Assembly (NCBI GenBank): GCA_009995705.1 | Contig: JAADBR010000031.1 | Span: forward strand, 1-31,512 | Origin: Microcystis aeruginosa W13-11 | Lineage (GTDB): Bacteria > Cyanobacteriota > Cyanobacteriia > Cyanobacteriales > Microcystaceae | Direction of reading: 5' to 3' | DNA length: 31,512 nt | Shown here: positions 8,429-14,709 of the stretch, piece by piece | Numbering within the stretch: position 1 is the stretch's first letter | Layout of the letters: each line of letters opens with the position of its first letter | The notes under the pieces: model-generated | Told to the model about the DNA's origin: nothing | Database searches by the model: none | Seen by the model: only the letters and a program-made list of their open reading frames with translations | Translations under genes and position numbers: made by a program

Positions 8429-8636
8429 CTTCAGTTTCTGAACGTCCTCTAGCTTGGTAAATAGAGTCTCTTAGGTCAGCAAGAGAGCTATCATCCCTTA
8501 AAGCACCTGCTTGTTGCAGGAAAACAGTTTTACTCTTTGGGGAAGAGTTAGGAAGGGACGGAGGATTAAAGGCTTTCGTCTCTTGCTCTAATACAATATC
8601 ACTGTTTAATTTTTCTGATTTTGGTTTAACTGCCAT
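8412..8636 (-). CDS. VapB-like antitoxin partner
   Basis: A 74-residue polar protein lying immediately before the PIN toxin and overlapping it by 17 nt, the usual antitoxin-then-toxin order. The C-terminal half contains SLADLRDSIYQARGRSETED, an acidic helix of the sort that wraps a PIN toxin. The N-terminal half is rich in Lys, Ser and Pro and shows no clear DNA-binding fold. I call it an antitoxin mainly from position and size. With the toxin gene broken, it may be an orphan antitoxin that is still expressed. Between 8637 and 8732 I see no gene. Confidence 0.55.
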   Translation of the reverse strand: MAVKPKSEKLNSDIVLEQETKAFNPPSLPNSSPKSKTVFLQQAGALRDDSSLADLRDSIYQARGRSETEDDVSS

Positions 8637-8732
8637 AATTGCTCCTGATTATTTATTAATATTTTATCATAAATTTATTGCTAACTACAAGAGTCAAAGT
8701 TTTATTTTTGGGAATTCTCAAAACTTGGCGAA

Positions 8733-9090
8733 TTAAAGCTTGACAGGATAAGTATTAACTTGCCAATTGCTTGTAGCTACAGGACAAGCTAAACCCAAAT
8801 TGGTAATATTCCATTGGATAAAAGCATTATCATTATTTTTCCAAGTAATCTTAACTGTGCCGACACAGTTACCTGCATTTCCAGACGGCAAAAATCACTG
8901 CTTCTCTTTGAAAGCGCTCTTTGACCAGTTGATAGATCTGTGGGTTATTGTGCATGGGCTGCAGTTGTTTAATTACACAGGTGCGACCTGATGGTAAATG
9001 GGTATCTTCCGCGAGAAAGGTATCGCCAAATCCCCCACTTGCTAATTGTCGAATAATTCGATAGCGATTAGCCAATAGACTTTGCCTCAT
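8733..9090 (-). pseudogene. Ser/Thr protein kinase with most of the gene deleted
   Basis: The N-terminal part reads MRQSLLANRYRIIRQLASGG then FGDTFLAEDTH and CVIKQLQP, giving the glycine-rich loop and ATP-binding lysine of a cyanobacterial Hanks-type kinase, and continues to VKERFQREAVIF. There it joins, out of frame, a segment that reads GNAGNCVGTVKITWKN then NDNAFIQWNITNLG and stops at 8733. That second segment looks like the C-terminal end of a secreted or extracellular domain, possibly of the same kinase. The catalytic loop, the DFG motif and everything between are missing. The product cannot be a kinase. Confidence 0.7.
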
Positions 9091-9190
9091 TTTTTTAACA
9101 GAATGTCAAGTTTTGTTAAGAGATTCAACATTGGTGGTACTTACCCATTGACCAATATTTTAGCCTAAGATCTCCTAAAGAACCAAAAAC

Positions 9191-9280
9191 ACCATTATAA
9201 CCCTAGCTCACGGTAGCGGCGGCCAAGCAGTACGGGATTTGATCAATCACCTAACCGTTAGCGGTGCAATCCCCCTCTAA
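9191..9280 (+). pseudogene. hypE-like remnant (hydrogenase maturation)
   Basis: A short plus-strand reading frame gives ITLAHGSGGQAVRDLIN followed at once by HLTVSGAIPL and a stop. HypE, the protein that dehydrates carbamoyl-thiocysteine to make the cyanide ligands of NiFe hydrogenases, begins with an LAHGSGG block. Further in it has a block like NDLAVSGAKPLYLS. Here the two are fused with the intervening residues missing and the rest of the gene gone, so it is a small scar of a deleted gene. The match is by memory of the motifs only. The rest of 9091-9412 contains G-rich repeats and no gene that I can see. Confidence 0.5.
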
Positions 9281-9361
9281 GCTAAGAAGCATTTAAATTG
9301 GTAGTTGAGGTTCCAGGGGAGATGGGAGCAGGGGAGACCACTTCGTGCGCGTTGCGGGGGG

Positions 9362-9410
9362 GAGAATAAATAAAAATAATCTCCTGAATACTGAATACTG
9401 ATTACTGATA
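9362..9410. repeat. Dispersed repeat with heptamers, copy 1
   Basis: The first 26 bp (9362-9387) are identical to 10001-10026 on the other side of rnpB, in the same orientation. They are followed by tandem 7-base units, CTGAATA CTGAATA CTGATTA. Such heptamers are typical of short tandemly repeated repetitive sequences in cyanobacteria. Confidence 0.75.
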
Positions 9411-9412
9411 AA

Positions 9413-9871
9413 GGAGAGAGTCAGACATAAGCCGAATTCTGTATTTCCCAACAGCAGTAAAATTGCTTTTACCTTTGTTGGAATAGAGGTTATCTATCTG
9501 GGATAATTGTTACCAATTACCTCAAGCGGTTCCTAAAAACGGGACAGGAAAAAGACCAACCTTTGTCCCTCCACCTTGCTCCCCACCGGGGTTTACCGAG
9601 CCAGTACCTCTCGATACTGCTGGTGCGCTCTTACCGCACCTTTGCACCCTTACCCCCAATCAGTTATCAGTGAAAAGTTATTAGTTATCAGTGAATTTAC
9701 TTTCGTTACTGTTTACTGATCACTGAAAAAAGGGGGCGGTATTTTTCTGTGGCACTATCCTCACGCTCACGCGCACTGGACGTTATCCAGCAAGTGTGGT
9801 CTTTCGGGAGTTCGGACTTTCCTCGGAATCATTGATCAAATGACCCCGCAACCTCTAGACCAACTCTCTCC
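9413..9871 (-). ncRNA. rnpB: RNase P RNA
   Basis: The catalytic RNA of RNase P, which trims the 5' ends of tRNA precursors. On the minus strand the sequence carries conserved bacterial blocks: GAGGAAAGTCCGAACTCCC near the 5' end, ACAGAAAAATACCGCC, then GGTAAGGGTGCAAAGGTGCG and AAGAGCGCACCAGCAG. A late GAATTCGGCTTATGTCTGAC follows. Ends were set by the P1 helix: GGAGAGAGT (from 9871) pairs with ACTCTCTCC (ending 9413). Total length is about 459 nt, long for type A. The extra length comes from a repeat-like stretch at about 9660-9735, between the CCCCC and GGGGG arms where helix P12 should lie. Exact ends may differ by several bases. Confidence 0.93.
9660..9735. repeat. Repeat expansion inside the rnpB P12 region
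   Basis: Contains two near-identical copies of AGTTATCAGTGAA (from 9663 and again from about 9684), with degenerate relatives such as TACTGTTTACTGATCACTGA. This is the same CTGATAACTG-like vocabulary seen in the heptamer repeats on either side of the gene. It sits between the CCCCC and GGGGG arms of the predicted P12 helix, so it would extend a peripheral hairpin rather than break the core. Confidence 0.65.
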
Positions 9872-9951
9872 TATTCTCTAGTTTGACATACCAGAGACTC
9901 GATCGCTCATATATCCTAGTCGATATAATGAGGTGAGAAGTGGGAAAAAGA

Positions 9952-10064
9952 AATTATGAATTATGAATTATGAATTGGCAAGTGGGGAGAAGGGAGTGGC
10001 GAGAATAAATAAAAATAATCTCCTGACTACTGACTCCTGACTCCTGACTCCTGATAACTGCTCA
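9952..10064. repeat. Heptameric tandem repeats and dispersed repeat, copy 2
   Basis: Starts with three AATTATG units (9952-9972). Next comes a purine-rich GTGGGGAGAAGGGAG stretch and then the second copy of the 26-bp direct repeat (10001-10026). It ends in heptamers CTGACTA, three CTGACTC, CTGATAA and CTGCTCA (10023-10064), which run directly up to the ATG of the next gene. The preceding 9872-9951 should carry the rnpB promoter on the minus strand; no confident hexamers were assigned. Confidence 0.75.
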
Positions 10065-10892
10065 ATGTCGATCGCTCTCAACGTTAAGATCAAAGGTAAT
10101 GGCTATCCGATCCTCTGTCTGCACGGTCATCCCGGTTCGGCGGGTAGTATGTCTGTATTTACTGATCATTTTTGCCAACGCTGGCAAACCCTGGCCCCGG
10201 ATCTGCGCGGCTACGGTAAAAGTCGTTATCGCCCGGATTTTCAGCTAGAAGAACATCTAGAGGATTTAATCGGACTACTCGATCGCCAAAAAATCCAGCA
10301 ATGTTTAATTCTCGGTTGGTCTTTGGGGGGTATAATTGCACTGGAATTAGTACTGCGGCATCCCGATCGCTTTCCTGGTTTAATTCTCGTGGCCTCGGCC
10401 GGACGGCCTTGGGGTAGTCATCCTCCCATCATCACCACGGATCTGATCTTGACGGGGATAGCGGCAATTCTCAATCAGATCAAACCGGGATGGCATTGGA
10501 ATATTGATACTTTTGCCCGTCGTTCCCTGTTTCAGTACCTTTTTTCACAACATCAAGCGATCGCCTATCGCTATCTTGCTCAAGATGCTGTTCCCGCCTA
10601 CTTAGGCACTTCTCCAGCTGCCGATCGCGCTTTAAATCGGGCTTTAAAAAAAGGTTACAATTGTTTAAAATCTCTTGACAAAATCACAATTCCCTGCCTG
10701 GTTCTGGCGGGAGCAAATGATCGCCATATTACCAGTGCTTCGAGCCAAGAAACAGCCGAAAAACTAAAACTGTCTCAGTGGAAATGTTACCCGGATACGG
10801 CCCATCTGTTCCCCTGGGAAATCCCCGACCTAGTTTTAGGGGACATTGATGCTTGGTTAGCGGAGCATTTTAGCGATAAACTGGCAGAGTAA
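10065..10892 (+). CDS. Alpha/beta-fold hydrolase
   Basis: A 275-residue soluble enzyme of the alpha/beta hydrolase superfamily. The oxyanion-hole region is LCLHGHPGSAGS (18-29). The nucleophile elbow GWSLGG places the catalytic Ser at 86, the acid is Asp 219 in GANDRHIT, and the His is 247 in DTAHLFPWE. DLRGYGKS (46-53) is also typical. The substrate cannot be deduced: members include esterases, haloalkane or epoxide hydrolases and lactonases. The start at 10065 is immediately preceded by CTG heptamer repeats, leaving no recognisable Shine-Dalgarno site, so translation initiation may be weak or unusual. The 3' end overlaps the convergent sasA by 23 nt. Confidence 0.85.
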   Translation: MSIALNVKIKGNGYPILCLHGHPGSAGSMSVFTDHFCQRWQTLAPDLRGYGKSRYRPDFQLEEHLEDLIGLLDRQKIQQCLILGWSLGGIIALELVLRHPDRFPGLILVASAGRPWGSHPPIITTDLILTGIAAILNQIKPGWHWNIDTFARRSLFQYLFSQHQAIAYRYLAQDAVPAYLGTSPAADRALNRALKKGYNCLKSLDKITIPCLVLAGANDRHITSASSQETAEKLKLSQWKCYPDTAHLFPWEIPDLVLGDIDAWLAEHFSDKLAE

Positions 10893-12024
10893 AGTGAAAA
10901 CTACTGCCGTGGTCGGGGACACTATCCACCCAAATTTGACCGTAGTGGGCGCGAATAATCTTGCGACAGACCGATAAACCGATGCCATAACCTTCTTTAC
11001 CCTCATCCCGTTTGAGACGCACATGACCCTCAAAAATATGCTCTTGTTTTTCTTCGGGAATGCCAGGACCGGTATCACTGATGCTTACCTGTACTTTTTG
11101 AGTAGTACGATGGAGGACGGAAAGGGTAATTGCGCCGCCGGCGGGGGTATATTTGATGCCATTCTCCAGGAGATTAATAATCACCTGTCGGATTAACTCC
11201 TCATCAGCATAGACAGGGGGCAGATCTTGGGGGATATCACTTTGGAGAATTAAAGTCTTTTCCTGAAAAATATCGGTAAATTGAGACAAAATTTCCTGAC
11301 AAAGAGCTTGCAGATAAAATTTACTCTGTTGGAGCGTGAATTGCGCCGCCATGCTCTTAGAAGCTTGTAGAATATCCGTGATCAAACGGTTCATAATCCG
11401 AAACTGTTTGCGGGCCTGTTGGTGCAGTTGTTCTCGTAATTGCAGACTGCGCTCCGTATCCGGTTGATGATAGGCTAATTCTAGGGTTTCCACAGCGATG
11501 GAAGCAGCAGTGAGAGGACTGCGTAAATCGTGGGCTAACATAGCCAAAATTTGGTCTTTAAATTTTAATTGTTCTAATAATTCTTCCTTTTCCTGTTTAA
11601 GACGAAAAACCTCATCGGCAATGCGGATGAGTTCGCCTGAATGTTCCACCTCTTGAAGTTGTCCATCCTCAGCGTGATCATTTTTAATCTCCTCTTTAAT
11701 CGCTTTTTGCCAGCGTACCAACCATTTTTTAAACTGTTCCACCAGATTACTGCCCGCGAGGGTATGACGGGGGCCGGGGGCAATTTTGACCAGGGCCGGG
11801 GTAGCTACAAGGCGAAAATGTTCGACTAAATGAGGTTGCTGGCGAATTTCGATGATCTGTATGTCAATTGGGTAATCAGACTTTAAAGACTGGAGATAGG
11901 ACTGAATTTGACGGATAATTTCTTGAGAACTGGGACGGTCATCAACAAATAGCAAAAGTTGAATCGAGAGAGGCGTTGTCGTCTCTCTCCCTAAAGCAGT
12001 CAGTGGCTCGTTAGATGGGAGCAT
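10870..12024 (-). CDS. sasA: Circadian adaptive sensor histidine kinase SasA
   Basis: A 384-residue protein. Residues about 19-100 form a thioredoxin-like KaiB-type sensory domain (LSIQLLLFVDDRPSSQEIIR, then LVATPALVKIAPGPRHTLAG), which in SasA binds the KaiC clock hexamer. A coiled linker follows (130-157). The kinase core has the phosphoacceptor His 165 in LAHDLRSPLTAAS and N-box NLLENGIKYTP. Glycine boxes DTGPGIP and GKEGYGIGLSVC follow. In the known pathway SasA phosphorylates RpaA and drives rhythmic transcription. Domain order and length match SasA well. It is transcribed divergently from the GH57 gene, with about 147 bp between the starts, and overlaps the convergent hydrolase gene at its 3' end. 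Confidence 0.93.
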   Translation of the reverse strand: MLPSNEPLTALGRETTTPLSIQLLLFVDDRPSSQEIIRQIQSYLQSLKSDYPIDIQIIEIRQQPHLVEHFRLVATPALVKIAPGPRHTLAGSNLVEQFKKWLVRWQKAIKEEIKNDHAEDGQLQEVEHSGELIRIADEVFRLKQEKEELLEQLKFKDQILAMLAHDLRSPLTAASIAVETLELAYHQPDTERSLQLREQLHQQARKQFRIMNRLITDILQASKSMAAQFTLQQSKFYLQALCQEILSQFTDIFQEKTLILQSDIPQDLPPVYADEELIRQVIINLLENGIKYTPAGGAITLSVLHRTTQKVQVSISDTGPGIPEEKQEHIFEGHVRLKRDEGKEGYGIGLSVCRKIIRAHYGQIWVDSVPDHGSSFHFTLPVYR

Positions 12025-12171
12025 CGGAAAATTAGTAAACCTAGGGATTAACGGGATCGATCGATCATCGATCGACTTTTATCATATTCTTTATTGTAGA
12101 AGCTTAAGATAGTATAAAATCTACTCAACCTAATCTTAAAGTTTTATTCCTTAATTCTAAGAAGAAATCCT

Positions 12172-13761
12172 ATGGCTTTTGGCTATGTTGCCCTAGTTCT
12201 CCACGCGCATCTCCCTTTCGTCCGCCATCCCGAAAGCGATTACGTCCTCGAAGAAGAATGGTTATACGAAGCAATCACAGAAACCTACATCCCTCTCCTG
12301 CAAGTTTTTGAAGGTCTCAAGCGGGATGGTATCGATTTTAAAATGACCATGAGCATGACTCCGCCGTTGGTGTCGATGCTGCGGGATCCGTTACTGCAAG
12401 AGCGTTATGGAGAACACTTAGGTAAGTTAGAAGAATTAATTGCTAAAGAAATCGACCATAATCAACATAATGGCCATATTCGCTACTTAGCCGAATATTA
12501 CGCTGAATCCTTCCAAAGTATCCGACAAACTTGGGAAAAATACGATGGAGATCTAGTCAAAGCCTTTAAACAATTCCTCGACAGTAATAACCTAGAAATT
12601 ATCACCTGTGGTGCGACTCATGGTTATATGCCCCTGATGAAAATGTACCCGCAAGCGGTGTGGGCGCAAATTGAGGTGGCCTGTCAACACTACGAAGAAA
12701 ACTTCGGTCGTCGTCCCAAGGGCATTTGGTTGCCGGAATGTGCCTACTACGAGGGAGTAGAAAGAATGTTAGCCGATGCGGGCATTCGTTACTTCCTCGT
12801 CGATGGCCACGGTATTCTCTACGGTCGTCCGCGCCCCCGTTACGGCAGTTACGCGCCCATTTTCACAGAAACCGGGGTGGCTGCTTTCGGTCGTGACCAC
12901 GAATCTTCCCAACAGGTTTGGTCTTCCCAAGTTGGTTATCCGGGGGATATAGTTTATCGGGAATTCTATAAAGATTTGGGCTGGGAAGCGGAATACGAGT
13001 ATATTAAACCCTATATCATGCCCAACGGTCAACGCAAGAATATAGGCATTAAATACCACAAAATTACTAGCCGGGACGGTGGTTTATCGGAAAAAGGGCT
13101 TTATGACCCCTACTGGGCTAAAGAAAAAGCCGCCGAACACGCGGGCAATTTTATGTATAATCGCGAGCGGCAAGTGGAGAGTTTAGCCGGAATTATGGGC
13201 CGTCCTCCCCTGGTTGTTTCTCCCTATGATGCCGAGTTATTCGGTCACTGGTGGTATGAGGGACCCTGGTTTATTGATTTTCTGTTCCGCAAGTCCTGGT
13301 ATGACCAAAATATCTACCAAATGACCCATTTAGCCGATTATCTCCGGACTAACCCCCATCAGCAGGTCTGTCGTCCTTCCCAATCCAGTTGGGGTTATAA
13401 GGGTTTCCATGAGTACTGGCTAAATGAGACCAACGCTTGGATCTATCCTCACCTGCACAAAGGCACGGAACGGATGATTGAATTAAGTCATCATGAAGCG
13501 GGGGATGAATTACAGGAACGGGCTTTAAATCAGGCAGCCCGGGAGTTATTATTAGCGCAATCTTCTGACTGGGCCTTTATTATGCGAACCGGTACTATGG
13601 TTCCCTACGCTGTCCGGCGCACTCGTTCCCACCTGCTGCGGTTAAATAAAATCTATGAAGATGTGAAATCGGAGAAGATTGATGCTGGTTGGCTGGAAAA
13701 AGTCGAGGAAATCGATAATATTTTCCCCAATATTGATTACCGTGTCTATCGACCCCTGTAA
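12172..13761 (+). CDS. GH57 1,4-alpha-glucan branching enzyme
   Basis: A 529-residue glycoside hydrolase family 57 protein that makes alpha-1,6 branches in glycogen. The N-terminal block VALVLHAHLPFVRHPE is the GH57 entry motif. The nucleophile is expected at Glu 189 in IWLPECAYYEG and the general acid at Asp 353 in VVSPYDAELFGHWWYEG. The C-terminal helical part with SSWGYKGFHEYWLNETNAW fits the branching-enzyme subgroup (DUF1957 region). The length agrees with bacterial and archaeal GH57 branching enzymes. It is read divergently from sasA across 147 bp, so a common control region is possible. Glycogen metabolism is a known clock-controlled process in cyanobacteria, but the link here is inference from position. 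Starts with ATG at a normal distance from AAGAAG. Confidence 0.9.
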   Translation: MAFGYVALVLHAHLPFVRHPESDYVLEEEWLYEAITETYIPLLQVFEGLKRDGIDFKMTMSMTPPLVSMLRDPLLQERYGEHLGKLEELIAKEIDHNQHNGHIRYLAEYYAESFQSIRQTWEKYDGDLVKAFKQFLDSNNLEIITCGATHGYMPLMKMYPQAVWAQIEVACQHYEENFGRRPKGIWLPECAYYEGVERMLADAGIRYFLVDGHGILYGRPRPRYGSYAPIFTETGVAAFGRDHESSQQVWSSQVGYPGDIVYREFYKDLGWEAEYEYIKPYIMPNGQRKNIGIKYHKITSRDGGLSEKGLYDPYWAKEKAAEHAGNFMYNRERQVESLAGIMGRPPLVVSPYDAELFGHWWYEGPWFIDFLFRKSWYDQNIYQMTHLADYLRTNPHQQVCRPSQSSWGYKGFHEYWLNETNAWIYPHLHKGTERMIELSHHEAGDELQERALNQAARELLLAQSSDWAFIMRTGTMVPYAVRRTRSHLLRLNKIYEDVKSEKIDAGWLEKVEEIDNIFPNIDYRVYRPL

Positions 13762-13788
13762 TCTCGGTTAGGGATTAATAAAAATTTT

Positions 13789-13813
13789 GGTGCGTTATGG
13801 TTTGTAACGCACC
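13789..13813 (+). terminator. Perfect 9-bp hairpin after the GH57 gene
   Basis: GGTGCGTTA (13789-13797) pairs perfectly with TAACGCACC (13805-13813) around a 7-base loop, 27 bases past the stop codon. It is followed by TTGTTACCTT, a weak U-run. It may terminate transcription, but this GGTGCGTTA palindrome also recurs between genes in cyanobacteria as a dispersed element. Confidence 0.5.
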
Positions 13814-13922
13814 TTGTTACCTTCTGATTCACTTATTACTTGATCTCCTGTAGATTTCCGCAATATCTACAAAAATACTACCCAACTTATAATACAGAAG
13901 TAGGCATTGGGAATGGATGATA

Positions 13923-14006
13923 GCTAATAGCGAAAGTGAAGAGCGGCAGATAGCTTTGGCAATATACACAGATATTAGTCCCGTCCGCTCGACTGCGTTG
14001 TTATGC
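13923..14006 (-). other. Possible degenerate attC-like recombination site
   Basis: On the minus strand, just after the toxin stop, the sequence reads GCATAACAACGCAGTCGAGC and continues for 84 bases to GCTATTAGC. GCATAAC resembles an attC R'' box and TATTAGC a poor R' box. An inner GAGCGG (13985-13990, minus strand) pairs with CCGCTC (13941-13946). Orientation is right for an integron-style cassette, with the gene pair followed by the site. The outer arms match badly, so this is a candidate only. I see no gene elsewhere in 13814-14031. Confidence 0.3.
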
Positions 14007-14031
14007 CGCATCTTCAGCGATTAACCCAAAA

Positions 14032-14292
14032 TTACATCTGTTTCAGCAACTCATCATGTGCGCCAATCCAGTACCAATAAATATGCTCAGACTCTAACAA
14101 ACCCAAAGCCCGATAGTTAAGGCTGACAGGAGCGGAGTAGTTCGGTTGCTTTTGACTGACTTGTTTAAACTGAAGGCTGGGGTGATACGGATCTTCTTGC
14201 CAGAGTGCATAAGCTTTTGCTGCTTGTTCCTGAACTAATGCAGGAAGATTATTAAGCTGTTTACGAAACGTTTTGGTGACACTTGATTTCAT
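14032..14292 (-). CDS. RelE/ParE-like toxin
   Basis: An 86-residue protein with the pattern of RelE/ParE-type toxins: SVTKTFRKQLNNLPALVQEQ at the start, a central LQFKQVSQKQP, then SLNYRALGLLESEHIYWYW ending in GAHDELLKQM. This gives the strand-Arg-strand plus C-terminal His layout of the fold. RelE-type members cut mRNA on the ribosome and ParE-type members poison gyrase; which applies is not clear. It overlaps the upstream antitoxin-like gene by 4 nt (ATGA), typical of translational coupling. Downstream is the attC-like hairpin. The frame is intact, so unlike the other toxin genes of this window it could be functional. Confidence 0.75.
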   Translation of the reverse strand: MKSSVTKTFRKQLNNLPALVQEQAAKAYALWQEDPYHPSLQFKQVSQKQPNYSAPVSLNYRALGLLESEHIYWYWIGAHDELLKQM

Positions 14293-14519
14293 TTTTGTGT
14301 CGGAAATACTTCACTGGCTAGAGTAGTTTCACCCATTGCTATTTCCTGACGCACCATCGCAGTCATCTGCTCCCATTGCTCATCTGTTGTGGCAGCAAAA
14401 CTAGCTTCCCATTTTTGCTCGTCTTTCAACTCATCCAGAAACCGCGATGCGATTGCATCCTGTTGTTCGGGCGGAAGTTGTTGGATTTGGGCGATCGCTT
14501 GTTGCAGGAGTTTAGTCAT
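14289..14519 (-). CDS. Antitoxin-like partner of the RelE/ParE-like toxin
   Basis: A 76-residue acidic helical protein with LLQQAIAQIQQLPPEQQDAI (4-23) and ASRFLDELKDEQKWEASFA. These heads resemble short cyanobacterial antitoxins with a LPPEQQ motif. It starts with ATG and overlaps the toxin start by 4 nt. No helix-turn-helix is obvious, so autoregulation cannot be predicted from sequence. Assignment rests on size, order and coupling. The 190 bp upstream (14520-14709) hold no recognisable gene. Confidence 0.65.
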   Translation of the reverse strand: MTKLLQQAIAQIQQLPPEQQDAIASRFLDELKDEQKWEASFAATTDEQWEQMTAMVRQEIAMGETTLASEVFPTQK

Positions 14520-14709
14520 AGGTTCATCGCAGTAAATACTGCAATCACATACAGTTTCTCGATTCTAACCGAAGTTCAGAAAAATTTTTCGTCAGACTCA
14601 GGAACTATGTAGGCTCCACTACGAACTTCCCATCGAGATAATACAGTAGTAAGTAGTAAGCGTATTATATTTATTAAAAAGGGGGGTTAGTTAATGCCTC
14701 CCTGATTTT

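Noticed and set aside
13829..14011. Minus-strand 60-codon frame after the GH57 gene
   Set aside because: It runs across the attC-like palindrome, has no ribosome binding site and reads as unstructured sequence.
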